This document shows positions 6,559-15,202 of a stretch of 24,842 nt of DNA, one piece after another. The position numbers were made by a program, and so were the translations under genes. Where the stretch lies: positions 1 to 24,842 of the IMG/VR virus record IMGVR_UViG_3300044821_000018; one strand, written 5' to 3'. The notes under the pieces were generated by a model. It saw only the letters and a list, made by a program, of their open reading frames with translations, made no database searches and was not told the origin of the DNA. The DNA comes from a virus. The first letter of the stretch is position 1. Each line of letters opens with the position of its first letter.

Positions 6559-8898
6559 TTATAGCCAGCCGAGCGCGTCGCTCGATCCTGTGTCTGCCGC
6601 CGCCGAGCCCCAGTTGCTGGGGTCGTTGAAGTCGGTGGGGTCGTTCACGTACGTGCTGCCGGAGTCCGTCCAGCCGCCCGTGTAGTTCGAGCTGCCGCCG
6701 AGCTCAGCGCCGTTGGTGATCGAGCTGCCGCCGCCGCCGAACAAACTCTTGAGCCCGGACCCGGCCTGGCTGAGCAGGCTCTGGGCACCGGTGGTTTTCT
6801 TGCCGGCGTTGTCGCGCGCGTAGCCCATCCCGATGAGCCCCATCATCTCCATCAGGGAGTTGGTGAGCTGGGTGTTGCCCTGGATCTGCAACTGGATCGC
6901 GTCCTGGATCGGGCCATAGCCGGCGGTCGCCAGCGAGATCGCGTTCGAGAACGACTGCTGAATGGCGGTGACGCCGGTCTGCCACCCGGCCTGGATGTCC
7001 TTGTAACCCATGTTCTGGGTGTCCTCGCCGAGCGTGTACGCATTCTCTCCCGTGGACAAATTCTGCTGCATCAGATTGCCCTTGGCCATGTCGTACTGCT
7101 GGTCGATCTGCGCCTTGACCTGCGCCAGCGTGGACGAATCGGCCTGGGCACCGAGCGACTGGACGGCCTGCTGATACGCCGCCGCCTTTTGTTGGTCGAG
7201 CTCCGCCTGCTGCCACTGCGGGAGCGTCCCGGACTGGAACTGCTGGAACGCCGTGTTCGCAATGTTGAGCAGCGGACCGGCCTGGCCGACCAGCGTATTG
7301 CCCTGACTGAGCTGCGAATTCTGGAGGTTCTGGGTCTGCGGGTTCAGGAACCCGGTCTGCGCCGCGGTGAGCTCCCCCATGCCGGCGTTGACGAGCGGCT
7401 GGCCGACCGCATTGAGCTGACCGGCCATCGCGTTGTTCTGGTTCTTCTGCTGGTTGGCGCCCCACATCGCCGCGCCGAGCTCTGTCAGCGGGACGCCGAT
7501 TCCGCCCGATCCGAACAACGAGTTGAGCAGGCTCGGGTCCGCCGGATTGGCGCTCGAGGGGTCGCCGGGCGTGACGGTGGTCGGCCCGCCGTTGACCGAC
7601 GCGCCGCCCGGGCCGGTTGCTCCCACGGGAGCCGGCGAGCCGCCCTGAGCGGTCCACGGGTTCTGTGAAACCTGAGCCTGAGGCATGGTCGATCCCTGTG
7701 GGGCCAAAGCCCCGGCTGTGAGCGTACCGGCGACGCTACCTGCGACGCCAGATCCTGTTAAGTCGCCGACACCCCCGCCCACGCCGCCGCTGACGGCCCC
7801 CAGCAGGGGGTTCCCGCCCCTGATGGCCGACGTACCGGCCCCCTGGACAGCCCCGCCAATGGCGTCTCCGGCGAGCTTGGGAGCCCCCTGGTCCTGGAGG
7901 TAATTCGAGATCACGTTCTTGGGCAGGTACCGCGACAGGCCCTGGCTGGGCACGTTCGCGTGCGGCATTTGTTGAGGCGCAATGCTCGGGTTGTCGAGCG
8001 CGCTCGAGCTCGGGAGCGCCGCCGCGGACCCGGCGATGCTGGCCGCGCCCAGCGCGTCGCCCGCCGTCAGCCCGCCGCCGCCGGCCCCGGCCGTGACCGT
8101 CACGTCGCCTAGCGTGCCGGCCACGTCGGTCGACAGCGAACCGCCGAGGGTGCCGCCGGCCACGTTCTCGGCGGTCAGGGACCCTGTGCCGTACGACAGG
8201 CTGGCGTCAGTGACCGGCGCCACACCGCCGGCCGTTTCGCCCGCCGCGCCGGCGGCGCCCGCGGCGCCCGCGTAGCCGATGGCCGCCGCGCCGCCGATGA
8301 CCCCGAGCGCCGCGACGGCGGGCAGGGCGTTGTCCCAGGTCGAATTTCCCTGAACTTCCCCGAAGATGCTCGACAAGTCCGGCACGTTGGCCGCGAGTCC
8401 GGACACCCCGTTGATGGCGCCCTTGCCGCCGCCCGAGCTCTGCTTGAAGTCGCCGTTGCCGGCGAGCTGCTGCGAGAGCGTCTTTTGGGGCGTCAGGCCG
8501 AACTGGTTCTCCGCCGTCAGCATGTTGCTCGACTCGGAGATCGCGTTCTGGGTCCGCTGCGACAGGTTGTCGTTCTGGGACCAGACCTCGGTGCCGATGC
8601 CCGCGTCGCCGTGCGCGGTCGTGTCTTTCTGGCCGGTCAGCTTCGACTCGTACGGCGCGAACGCCTGGATGAACGCGCCGTACTTCGCCTGCGGGATACC
8701 GTTAGGACCGGCCAGCTTCGCGAGCGAGGTCGGATCCGTGAGCAGCGACATCTGGCCGCTCGAGTCGGCCAGCCGGAACGCGCCCGCGTAGTCGCCCGCC
8801 TGGATGAGCTGCGACAGTTGCGCGGAGATGTCCGCGCCGCCCGTCGATTGCCCGGGGGTCAGCGACGGATTCAGAAATCCTGAGTCCCAACTGTTCAC
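6559..8898 (-). CDS. Large Gly/Ala-rich virion protein, probable ejection protein
   Basis: Two in-frame GTG codons could start this gene, at 8955 and 8898. The second is preferred because it overlaps the upstream stop as GTGA, the dominant junction type here, giving 779 residues. Approximate regions are: a polar N-terminal part, a Gly/Ala-rich hydrophobic stretch (IGGAAAIGYAGAAGAAGAAG), long Gly/Pro/Ser-rich linkers, a Gln-rich helical section (QWQQAELDQQKAAAYQQ), and a Gly/Ser/Asn tail ending ALGWL. This mosaic of membrane-active-looking and helical segments is typical of podovirus internal or ejection proteins. It forms a set with the next two large genes. No catalytic motif was recognised. 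Confidence 0.77.
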   Translation of the reverse strand: MNSWDSGFLNPSLTPGQSTGGADISAQLSQLIQAGDYAGAFRLADSSGQMSLLTDPTSLAKLAGPNGIPQAKYGAFIQAFAPYESKLTGQKDTTAHGDAGIGTEVWSQNDNLSQRTQNAISESSNMLTAENQFGLTPQKTLSQQLAGNGDFKQSSGGGKGAINGVSGLAANVPDLSSIFGEVQGNSTWDNALPAVAALGVIGGAAAIGYAGAAGAAGAAGETAGGVAPVTDASLSYGTGSLTAENVAGGTLGGSLSTDVAGTLGDVTVTAGAGGGGLTAGDALGAASIAGSAAALPSSSALDNPSIAPQQMPHANVPSQGLSRYLPKNVISNYLQDQGAPKLAGDAIGGAVQGAGTSAIRGGNPLLGAVSGGVGGGVGDLTGSGVAGSVAGTLTAGALAPQGSTMPQAQVSQNPWTAQGGSPAPVGATGPGGASVNGGPTTVTPGDPSSANPADPSLLNSLFGSGGIGVPLTELGAAMWGANQQKNQNNAMAGQLNAVGQPLVNAGMGELTAAQTGFLNPQTQNLQNSQLSQGNTLVGQAGPLLNIANTAFQQFQSGTLPQWQQAELDQQKAAAYQQAVQSLGAQADSSTLAQVKAQIDQQYDMAKGNLMQQNLSTGENAYTLGEDTQNMGYKDIQAGWQTGVTAIQQSFSNAISLATAGYGPIQDAIQLQIQGNTQLTNSLMEMMGLIGMGYARDNAGKKTTGAQSLLSQAGSGLKSLFGGGGSSITNGAELGGSSNYTGGWTDSGSTYVNDPTDFNDPSNWGSAAADTGSSDALGWL

Positions 8899-9236
8899 GA
8901 GATCCCAAGCGCGTTGTCGATGTTCTGGTGAATCTGGTTGTGAGCCTGGTGCCACAAATAGAATTTGTCAGCCGATTCCCACTCGTACTCGAGCAAAGTC
9001 GCCGATACCGTCGTGTCCGGCTGGCAGAACTTGACCAGCGCCAGGTGGGCGAGCATGTGGCGTCCGAAGAAGTCGTGGTTCAGCGGCGCGTCGAGCAGCG
9101 GCGCGCCGAGCGGGATTCCGTAGAGCATGGCGATGCTCTCGCGCTCGATGCGGTGGCGCTGGGCGTGCGCGGACATCCAGTCCTGGAGCCCGGACGTGTC
9201 GCCGTAGTCTAGATCTCCGAACGGCGTGACAATCAT
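8895..9236 (-). CDS. Small His-containing hypothetical protein
   Basis: The frame is open to 9347, but the true start is probably ATG 9236, which overlaps the preceding stop as ATGA. The extra N-terminal residues are an Arg-rich shadow. The product is 113 residues starting MIVTPFGDLDYGD. It contains many His residues, including HAQRHR, NHDFFGRHMLAHL and HQAHNQIHQN, plus aromatic residues near the end. The clustered His residues could bind metal, but no known metal-enzyme motif was identified. It sits between a membrane protein and the large ejection-type genes, so it may be a virion or assembly accessory. Confidence 0.72.
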   Translation of the reverse strand: MIVTPFGDLDYGDTSGLQDWMSAHAQRHRIERESIAMLYGIPLGAPLLDAPLNHDFFGRHMLAHLALVKFCQPDTTVSATLLEYEWESADKFYLWHQAHNQIHQNIDNALGIS

Positions 9237-9628
9237 CGGCAGACCGTATCCGGGTAGCGGGCGCCCGTCAGCGACACGTACTCCTGCTGCAACTGCTCGA
9301 TGTAGTTGGACAAGGCGTTGTACACGGCCGGGTCGGTGGTCCGGCAACGCAGTGCCATCTCATCGCGCAGCTCGCGCGACAAACTGATGCGCGCGGAGAT
9401 CCTGACGTTTGTTTCGAGCGTCACCTGCTGCTGCTTGAGGTCGCTCACGTCGGCGGCGAGCGCGAACTTCGACGGCAGGCCGATGATCGCTCCAGCTCCC
9501 AGTATCCACGCGAATAAAGATGACACCACGACCACCCACATGACCCGGATGATTAACCCCTGCTGTTCGGTGGACAAATTCATCCCTAGAGCAAGCAGTC
9601 CAAAAGCCCCCTCAGGCTTTTCTTCCAT
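9233..9628 (-). CDS. Single-pass membrane protein, possible spanin or holin
   Basis: The 131-residue protein starts at ATG 9628, 3 nt after the tailspike stop, in the TAACAAATGGA context. It has one strong hydrophobic segment (about residues 25-50, including RVMWVVVVSSLFAWILGAG). A polar helical region of about 75 residues follows, with a Gln-rich coiled-coil-like part and two cysteines (95 and 130). One transmembrane helix plus a helical outer domain resembles an inner-membrane spanin subunit, but it could also be a holin or an ejection-related protein. No outer-membrane spanin partner with a lipobox was found nearby. Confidence 0.72.
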   Translation of the reverse strand: MEEKPEGAFGLLALGMNLSTEQQGLIIRVMWVVVVSSLFAWILGAGAIIGLPSKFALAADVSDLKQQQVTLETNVRISARISLSRELRDEMALRCRTTDPAVYNALSNYIEQLQQEYVSLTGARYPDTVCR

Positions 9629-9631
9629 TTG

Positions 9632-11860
9632 TTACCCAGCCTCGAACATCTTGATCCAGCGCACGGTGATCGTGTCTCCGCTGTTGGCAAGCTGCCCGAT
9701 GACGAGGGCCGTCAGCGCCTGGATACCCACCGCCATTGCGGTCTGGCTGGTGCCGATTCGCGTGCCCGCCGCGCCGCCGTTGTCCACCTCCAGGAATCCG
9801 TCGTGGCCCTGCGCCGCGCTCGAGAGGGCGGTGACCTCATCTTCCCAGATGAAGTCGCCGTTCCAGCCGGCCGCGGTGGTGAACGTCGCCATCGTGGTCG
9901 GCGAAGGGCTCGATCCGCTCGCGCCCTGCAACTGCACGGAGATCGTCTTGGCCCCGGCCGACCCGGCGATGTTGCCGCCAATGCGGATCTTCCACTTCTT
10001 GCCGGTGTACGTCAGCGAGTTGGCCGGGATCGCGTTCGTGATCGTGGCGATGGTGACGGGCGAGGTCGTGCCGTTCACGTTCGCGAACCCCGAGCCCAGG
10101 TATCCGGGCATCAGGTACGAGGTGTAATTGATCTGGCGAACCGTCTCGTCGGAGAACGACGCCGTCTGCACGTCGATGCCGTTGTTGGCGAGCGTGCAGG
10201 TCGGGTCGCGATTCCAGCTCGAGCCCTCGCGCTGGCGGACGCCGACGCCGGTGTTGTTGACGAGAAGCGCCAGGCTCGACTGCACGTGCGAGTTCTGGAT
10301 GATGTCGAAGCCGACCGCGCAGTTGTTCGCCGTCGTGTAGTCGGCGTGGCCGTTGGCATCTTCTTCGGCCAGGAAGCCGAGCTGCGAGGCGTCGGCGAAG
10401 TACGGGCCGTAGGTCTGCGCGCCGATGTTGTACACGATGTTTCCGGCCACCGTCTGCGCACCGGTCGCGGCTGCGGCGAACGAAACCGACGTGGTGCTCG
10501 AGGCCGTGACCTTCCAGAAGCCGTTGTACCCGCTCGGGGTCATGCCCTTGACGTGGACCCACGAGCCGACGATGGGCGCGCTCGGCTGCGCCGGGAAGGT
10601 GATCGTGGCCGTGACGCCGGTGCCGCTCGCGGTGCTGGTGGCCGGGATCCAGCCGTGCTGGTTGCTGGCGCCGTACCCGAGCGTGTGGACCGACGAGCCG
10701 ATGGACGTGCAGGACGCGACGCCGCCGAGAACGATGACGCCCTGTCCGACCAGGATTCGGCCGTTGAGCATCTTGATTGCGTTGTCGCAGTTGACGAACT
10801 GGACGTTGTACAGGAAGAAGTAGCTGAACTCCTGCGCGACGACACCGAAGGCGTTCGTCAGGTTGACGTAGTTCTGGATGGTCACGTTCTGCACGGCGAA
10901 CGTGTTGTTGCCGTTGCCGGTGATGCAGAACGACAGCACGCTTCCGCCGTCGAAGATCGTCGTCTGGCTCAGCGGCAGGGCCGTCGTTCCGAGGGCGCCC
11001 GCGGCGGTGCCGGCGCCGTTGATCTCGAGGAACGTGTCCGACTGGAAGCCGGGATTCAGAGTGATCTGGCAAGCGGCGTAGGTTCCGGCGGCGCACTGCA
11101 TCTGCCAGCGCCCGTGAACCGGCGTCGGGTAGAGCTGCCACGCATTGGCCGCCGCGCCCGGCGTCAGGAACGCCTGCCCGGTGCCGAGCCCGTCGTTCGA
11201 GTCGTTGCCCGAGGTCGAGACGAACAACTGGTTCGTGTCGGTGGTCTTGGGCGAGATCGCGAAGCTGTTCGCGCCGCGCTTGACGTAGCCCGGGCCCCAC
11301 TTCAAGGCAGCATGGAACCCCGGGATGCTGGCCGTAGTCAGCGCGGTGCCGGGCGGAAAGTACGGAGGAACCGTCCCCGCAGCGGCGATGGCGAGGGTGA
11401 TCGCCGCCGTGTCGTCGGTGACGCCGTCGACTTTCGCGCCGTACAGCCGGATGTCTCCCGGGATGAGCGACGTGGACGGAACCTGGAGCTGGAAATTCGT
11501 GCCGTCGAACACGAACAAATACGCCCCGCCCGCGGTGATTTGTCCGGCCACCAGGGCGGCGCCCTGATTGGTCACGACGTTGCGGGTTCCGAGCCCGTTC
11601 ACGTTCAGGGTCGTGGCGCCGGTGTTGCTGTTCGAGACCTTGACGTAGAGGACCAGACCCGCGGTGTAGGAGACGGTCTGCGGCGAGGTCACGGTCACGG
11701 CGAGCGAGTTCGCCGCGCCCGCGTCGGTGTAGTAATTCCCGAACGTCAGCAGCGAATTGATCGCTGCCGCCAACTGGTTGAAGTTGGTGTCGAGCTGACT
11801 CAGCGGGATCGGGCCCGCCTGGTTCTGGAATACGTTAGACGGAACTACTGAACCGGCCAT
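9632..11860 (-). CDS. Tailspike / tail fibre with pectate-lyase-like beta-helix
   Basis: The 742-residue product starts at ATG 11860 with an AGGTGA ribosome binding site. The N-terminus carries the pattern IPLSQLDTNFNQLAAAIN, seen in phage tail proteins that attach to the virion. A beta-rich linker follows. At about residues 139-165, LYGAKVDGVTDDTAAI matches the start of pectate-lyase-type right-handed beta-helices, followed by PYFPPGTAL. The segment FVSTSGNDSNDG begins a second beta-helix-like part with many Asn/Gly turns. The last 120 residues form a separate beta domain ending WIKMFEAG. This architecture is typical of tailspikes that bind and often cleave host capsule or O-antigen. Substrate and catalytic residues cannot be assigned. 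Confidence 0.85.
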   Translation of the reverse strand: MAGSVVPSNVFQNQAGPIPLSQLDTNFNQLAAAINSLLTFGNYYTDAGAANSLAVTVTSPQTVSYTAGLVLYVKVSNSNTGATTLNVNGLGTRNVVTNQGAALVAGQITAGGAYLFVFDGTNFQLQVPSTSLIPGDIRLYGAKVDGVTDDTAAITLAIAAAGTVPPYFPPGTALTTASIPGFHAALKWGPGYVKRGANSFAISPKTTDTNQLFVSTSGNDSNDGLGTGQAFLTPGAAANAWQLYPTPVHGRWQMQCAAGTYAACQITLNPGFQSDTFLEINGAGTAAGALGTTALPLSQTTIFDGGSVLSFCITGNGNNTFAVQNVTIQNYVNLTNAFGVVAQEFSYFFLYNVQFVNCDNAIKMLNGRILVGQGVIVLGGVASCTSIGSSVHTLGYGASNQHGWIPATSTASGTGVTATITFPAQPSAPIVGSWVHVKGMTPSGYNGFWKVTASSTTSVSFAAAATGAQTVAGNIVYNIGAQTYGPYFADASQLGFLAEEDANGHADYTTANNCAVGFDIIQNSHVQSSLALLVNNTGVGVRQREGSSWNRDPTCTLANNGIDVQTASFSDETVRQINYTSYLMPGYLGSGFANVNGTTSPVTIATITNAIPANSLTYTGKKWKIRIGGNIAGSAGAKTISVQLQGASGSSPSPTTMATFTTAAGWNGDFIWEDEVTALSSAAQGHDGFLEVDNGGAAGTRIGTSQTAMAVGIQALTALVIGQLANSGDTITVRWIKMFEAG

Positions 11861-11867
11861 GCTTCAC

Positions 11868-13433
11868 CTACCACCGCTTGCGCAGTGTGTAATCCATCAT
11901 GAGGGAGTTGATCTCGAACTGGACGCCGACCGAAGTGGTGGCCAGCGAGAGGCCCACGTACTTCGAGAATCCGCCGCCGCCGTCGCCCACGTACAGCAGG
12001 TAGTTCGGGTTGAACCACGCGACGACGGCGAGCGCGTTGTTGATCCACTGAACGAACTGGTTCGCGTTGTTGATCCAGGTGAGTCCGTTGGCGAGCCCGG
12101 TCACGGCGAACTGGGTTGATCCGGCCGTCGTGTCGACCGTCGCCTGGAACTCCGGCAGGCTCGTGGTCGGGGTCATCTCGAACCCCGCCCTGAACACCTC
12201 CTTGTCGGAGACGGAATCCTCCATAGGCCACAGCGGGCCCTTGAGCGAAGCGCCCGGAGTTCCGACCGTGATGTCGAACATATTGACCAGCTTGTTCGTG
12301 CTCGTAAGTCCGAACATGACCGGGATCGAGCCGTTCATCGCGCCAGAAATGAAGCTCAGCGTGATGCCGGAGTTCTGCTGGTAGTTCGCGAACCACCACT
12401 TCTGATCGAAGTACATCGCCACGATTTGACGCGATCCGAACACCGGATCGTTGGCCTGCTGGATCAGGAACGCCGCGTTCTGGATGTTCTTGACCTTGGT
12501 CATGCCGCCGGAGATCTTCGAGGCGGTGTTCAAGAACTGCATCGTGCCGTCGATGTCCTCGGACACGCGCTCCGCGGTCACTCCGGACAGGCGCCACAGG
12601 CCATAGGTGTTCGCGAACATCAGGTCGCGGTTGATGACGAACACCGACCCGGGCTGGTCGGAGCCGATGTTCGCCTGGATGTTCAGGATCGAGAACACCG
12701 GCGCCGGCGGCGTCGCGCCGTTCGGGATATACACGTCGGAGACCACGAAGATCCCCGACTTGAACAACAAATACAGGTAGCCGCTCGCGCTAAAGATCCG
12801 GGTAGCTTCGCCTCGAGCCTGCGGATCCGTGATGTTCTGGGCCAGCGCCCCGTTGACCAGCGTGAAGTCGGTCGTGGAGTTGTTCACCGAGATGTAAAGC
12901 GTGCGCGCGGAATAGAGCCACACGCGCCCAGAGAACACCGCGATGTCGACCTGGCTCGACCAGGTCGGGATGATCCCGCTGGTAATGCCGGCCGTGAAGG
13001 TCGTTCCGTCCCAAGAGCAGTACCCCTGTGTCGGGTCGATGAACAAAACGAGCTGGTTCTTCCACTGGTCCATCCGCGTCGCGTTGCCGGTCATCAAATG
13101 ACCCGCGTTGATCTGCGCGGACGTGCCGGTCGCGATGTTGTACTGGAAGATCTTCCCGTTCGTCGTGAAAACGTACAGGTAGTCGGTCGAGTTGATGTTC
13201 GCGTACTGGGCCCAGTACGGAATGTCGGCTCCGTAGTCGAACGCCGTCGAGTACCCCGGGACCGAATGCAGATTGGAGGATCCAATCGGCATCAGGTTCG
13301 TCAGGTCATAGAACGTGTCCTGCGGGATCGCGACCCTCGAGGACTTGGTATTCACGCCCTTGAACTCGCGGAACACCTTCGTCCGGATGGTGTTCTCTCC
13401 CTTCTCCTGGAACTCTTTCGCTTGTGCCGGCAT
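11868..13433 (-). CDS. Probable tail nozzle / stabilisation protein (beta-propeller)
   Basis: The 521-residue protein starts at ATG 13433, 3 nt after the adaptor stop. Early residues contain FREFKGVNTKSSRVAIPQDTF and a DLTNLMPIGSS motif, the usual opening of podovirus nozzle proteins. Repeated blade-like segments follow (YLYVFTTNGKIFQYN, RVWLYSARTLYISV, YLYLLFKSGIFVVSDV), which suggest a beta-propeller. Nozzle proteins such as P22 gp10 and T7 gp12 lie below the adaptor ring and form the lower tail tube where the tailspike attaches. The gene's position between adaptor and tailspike supports this. Sequence-level assignment to a specific family was not possible. Confidence 0.78.
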   Translation of the reverse strand: MPAQAKEFQEKGENTIRTKVFREFKGVNTKSSRVAIPQDTFYDLTNLMPIGSSNLHSVPGYSTAFDYGADIPYWAQYANINSTDYLYVFTTNGKIFQYNIATGTSAQINAGHLMTGNATRMDQWKNQLVLFIDPTQGYCSWDGTTFTAGITSGIIPTWSSQVDIAVFSGRVWLYSARTLYISVNNSTTDFTLVNGALAQNITDPQARGEATRIFSASGYLYLLFKSGIFVVSDVYIPNGATPPAPVFSILNIQANIGSDQPGSVFVINRDLMFANTYGLWRLSGVTAERVSEDIDGTMQFLNTASKISGGMTKVKNIQNAAFLIQQANDPVFGSRQIVAMYFDQKWWFANYQQNSGITLSFISGAMNGSIPVMFGLTSTNKLVNMFDITVGTPGASLKGPLWPMEDSVSDKEVFRAGFEMTPTTSLPEFQATVDTTAGSTQFAVTGLANGLTWINNANQFVQWINNALAVVAWFNPNYLLYVGDGGGGFSKYVGLSLATTSVGVQFEINSLMMDYTLRKRW

Positions 13434-13436
13434 GGG

Positions 13437-14096
13437 TCACTTCGCGTACGGGTCCGGGATGACCCGACCCATGAATGCCGACGCCTCGATCAGGCTCTGG
13501 CGCTTGTACATCTTCTCGAACATCTGCGCCTCCGCGATGGCCTGCTCGCGGAACTTCGCGACGTACGCCGCGTAGTATTTGATGGGCGTCACGAACGGCT
13601 CCGGGATCGCCTCCGGCGTCGAGTCCGATACGAGCGGCGGCGGGATGAGCGCCAGGTCCCAGTCGCTGACGTAGCTCTGGTCGGGCTGCGGGCCGATGTA
13701 GACCGAGAGAGCGCCGAGGCGGCTGAACAGAACCGGGCGCGACTGCATGTTGGTCCAGTACCGCATCATCGCGTCGAAGCGGGTCCACGGCGCGTAGCCG
13801 AGCTTGATCCGGGTCTGCCCCCAGATGACGGTCACGCCCATCACGTCGATGATGGTGTAGCCCGTGTAGTTCGTCGTGAAACCAGCGGCGGACTGGAGAT
13901 CCGACAGCAGGTACTGCTCGTCGCCCTGGGTCATCGTGACGAGCCCGGGGATGTACGTGCGGAGGCAGCGCGTATCCTTGCAGATACGGTTGCGCGCCTC
14001 GTTGATGTAGTCGGTCAGCTCTGAATCAGACCAATACTGCCCGGAGGGGTCGTGCAGGAGCCTGCGGACCTGAGTGATGTAAGCCGTGAGTGCCAC
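13437..14096 (-). CDS. Head-tail adaptor protein
   Basis: The 219-residue protein starts at GTG 14096, with GGAGGA just upstream. The N-terminus (MALTAYITQVRRLLHD, then WSDSELTDYINEARNRICKDT) is the typical start of podovirus adaptor proteins that form the ring below the portal. A beta-rich middle follows, with YTIIDVMGVTVIWGQTR and a Pro-rich loop (LALIPPPLVSDS). The C-terminal helices are rich in Ala, Glu and Lys (FREQAIAEAQMFEKMYKR). This arrangement agrees with adaptors of the phage SU10 type. The gene lies directly before the nozzle-like gene, as expected. Confidence in the adaptor role is fairly high; the family name is from memory. Confidence 0.8.
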   Translation of the reverse strand: MALTAYITQVRRLLHDPSGQYWSDSELTDYINEARNRICKDTRCLRTYIPGLVTMTQGDEQYLLSDLQSAAGFTTNYTGYTIIDVMGVTVIWGQTRIKLGYAPWTRFDAMMRYWTNMQSRPVLFSRLGALSVYIGPQPDQSYVSDWDLALIPPPLVSDSTPEAIPEPFVTPIKYYAAYVAKFREQAIAEAQMFEKMYKRQSLIEASAFMGRVIPDPYAK

Positions 14097-14108
14097 TCAT
14101 CCTCCGCA

Positions 14109-14522
14109 TCAAAAAGCCTCCCGAGCTCCCTTGCCCGAAGCTTCAGCCGGGGAGGGCTCGTCGCCCTCCCCGTCATCCGCACCGGCATCGGCCAGGGGGG
14201 TTGGGCTGCCAGTCTTGGTGGCCTTCGCAATCTTCTTGCGAGGGCCGATGTCCACTGCCGGCGACGGTACGTCGCCGAACTCGATGTCGTTCATCCACTC
14301 GTTCGCCATCTCGACCGTCATGTGGTTCAGCAACCCCAGACGGTGGAACGCATTCGTCTTGTCCTTCTGCCCGAATCCGAAGATGTGGGCCGCAGCGAGC
14401 TGATGGATGTCGGTCGGCTCGTTGGTTGAGAACAAATAGTCGCGACCGTCGTACCGGGACTTGATCGCGGCCCCGGTGCGGTTCGTGACCCTGACGTACT
14501 CGGACAGGTCGAGCGCGCTCAT
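14109..14522 (-). CDS. Head/neck-associated hypothetical protein
   Basis: The 137-residue protein starts at ATG 14522 with an AAGGGGGG ribosome binding site. The N-terminal 80 residues form a compact domain (YVRVTNRTGAAIKSRYDGRD followed by YLFSTNEPTDIHQLAAAHIF). Similar short domains occur in genes between capsid and adaptor genes of other phages, but no function is known to the annotator. The C-terminus is a low-complexity acidic tail (ADAGADDGEGDEPSPAEAS). It lies between a decoration-like protein and the adaptor, so a head completion or neck role is likely. No enzyme motif was found. Confidence 0.72.
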   Translation of the reverse strand: MSALDLSEYVRVTNRTGAAIKSRYDGRDYLFSTNEPTDIHQLAAAHIFGFGQKDKTNAFHRLGLLNHMTVEMANEWMNDIEFGDVPSPAVDIGPRKKIAKATKTGSPTPLADAGADDGEGDEPSPAEASGKGAREAF

Positions 14523-14540
14523 GAACTACCCCCCTTCGAC

Positions 14541-15185
14541 TCAGTTCAGGATCGAGATGCGGCTGGTCGCCGTGGTGCCCGAGCCCGCGATGAAGTCCTG
14601 CGGGCCGAACCGGAGCTGCCCGGAGGTCGACGGACCCAGCAGCGTGCGGTTCACCGGCGCGACCGATGGCGTGACGCCGGTGCTCGCGTCGAGCGGGATC
14701 AGCGTGTTGTCCGGGTTGTAGAACGCCGAGCAGTTGGCGCCGAACGTGCAGTTCACGAGCTGCGAGCTCCCGAACAGCGGGTACGGGTTCGCCGAAGGCA
14801 GCAGCGACTGCGCCGACAACAGCGACGACTGGAACACCGGGAAGAAGATCGGCCAGAAGGTCGTGGCCGTGATCGTCGCCGCGGTGACGGTCGTGTAGAT
14901 CTGGAACGTGGTCGCGCTCGGGATCGCCAGGATGCGGAAGATGTTGCCGAGCAGGATGCCCGTCCCGCCCGTCACCGTCGCCGCCGTCTGGAACTGCACG
15001 AAGTAGTTCGGCAGCGTGTTCGCCGCGGGCGTGAACGTCAGGCCGTGCGCCGCGTTCGTCGTGATGGTGGCGATGTTGTTGGCCGCCGCGAACGTCGCGC
15101 CCGCACCCGCCGGAATCACGAACTGGGCCGTGGACTGTTCCGGGAAATACTCGAGTCCCGGTACAGAGATTTTCAGATCAGCCAT
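14541..15185 (-). CDS. Beta-rich head protein, possible capsid decoration protein
   Basis: The 214-residue protein starts at ATG 15185 with a TAGGGAG ribosome binding site and follows directly after the major capsid gene. It is Thr/Ala/Ser-rich with few charges. Residues 38-50 (ATITTNAAHGLTF) match an Ig-like or beta-barrel pattern common in phage virion proteins. There are two close cysteines (NCTFGANCS). Phage decoration or cement proteins are often encoded next to the capsid gene, so that is the favoured role; a head fibre is an alternative. No named family was recognised. Confidence 0.72.
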   Translation of the reverse strand: MADLKISVPGLEYFPEQSTAQFVIPAGAGATFAAANNIATITTNAAHGLTFTPAANTLPNYFVQFQTAATVTGGTGILLGNIFRILAIPSATTFQIYTTVTAATITATTFWPIFFPVFQSSLLSAQSLLPSANPYPLFGSSQLVNCTFGANCSAFYNPDNTLIPLDASTGVTPSVAPVNRTLLGPSTSGQLRFGPQDFIAGSGTTATSRISILN

Positions 15186-15202
15186 TGCGAATGCTCCCTA
15201 GA

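Noticed and set aside
5314-6564. Plus-strand frame of 416 codons
   Set aside because: Antisense to a large helical virion protein; composition is that of a shadow frame.
9629-11851. Long plus-strand frame of 740 codons
   Set aside because: It mirrors the tailspike gene and has the Arg/Gly/Val/Asp-rich composition of an antisense shadow in GC-rich DNA. It shows no recognisable domain.
12426-14024. Long plus-strand frame of 532 codons
   Set aside because: Antisense to the nozzle-like and adaptor genes, Arg- and Val-rich, without protein-like hydrophobic pattern or ribosome binding site.
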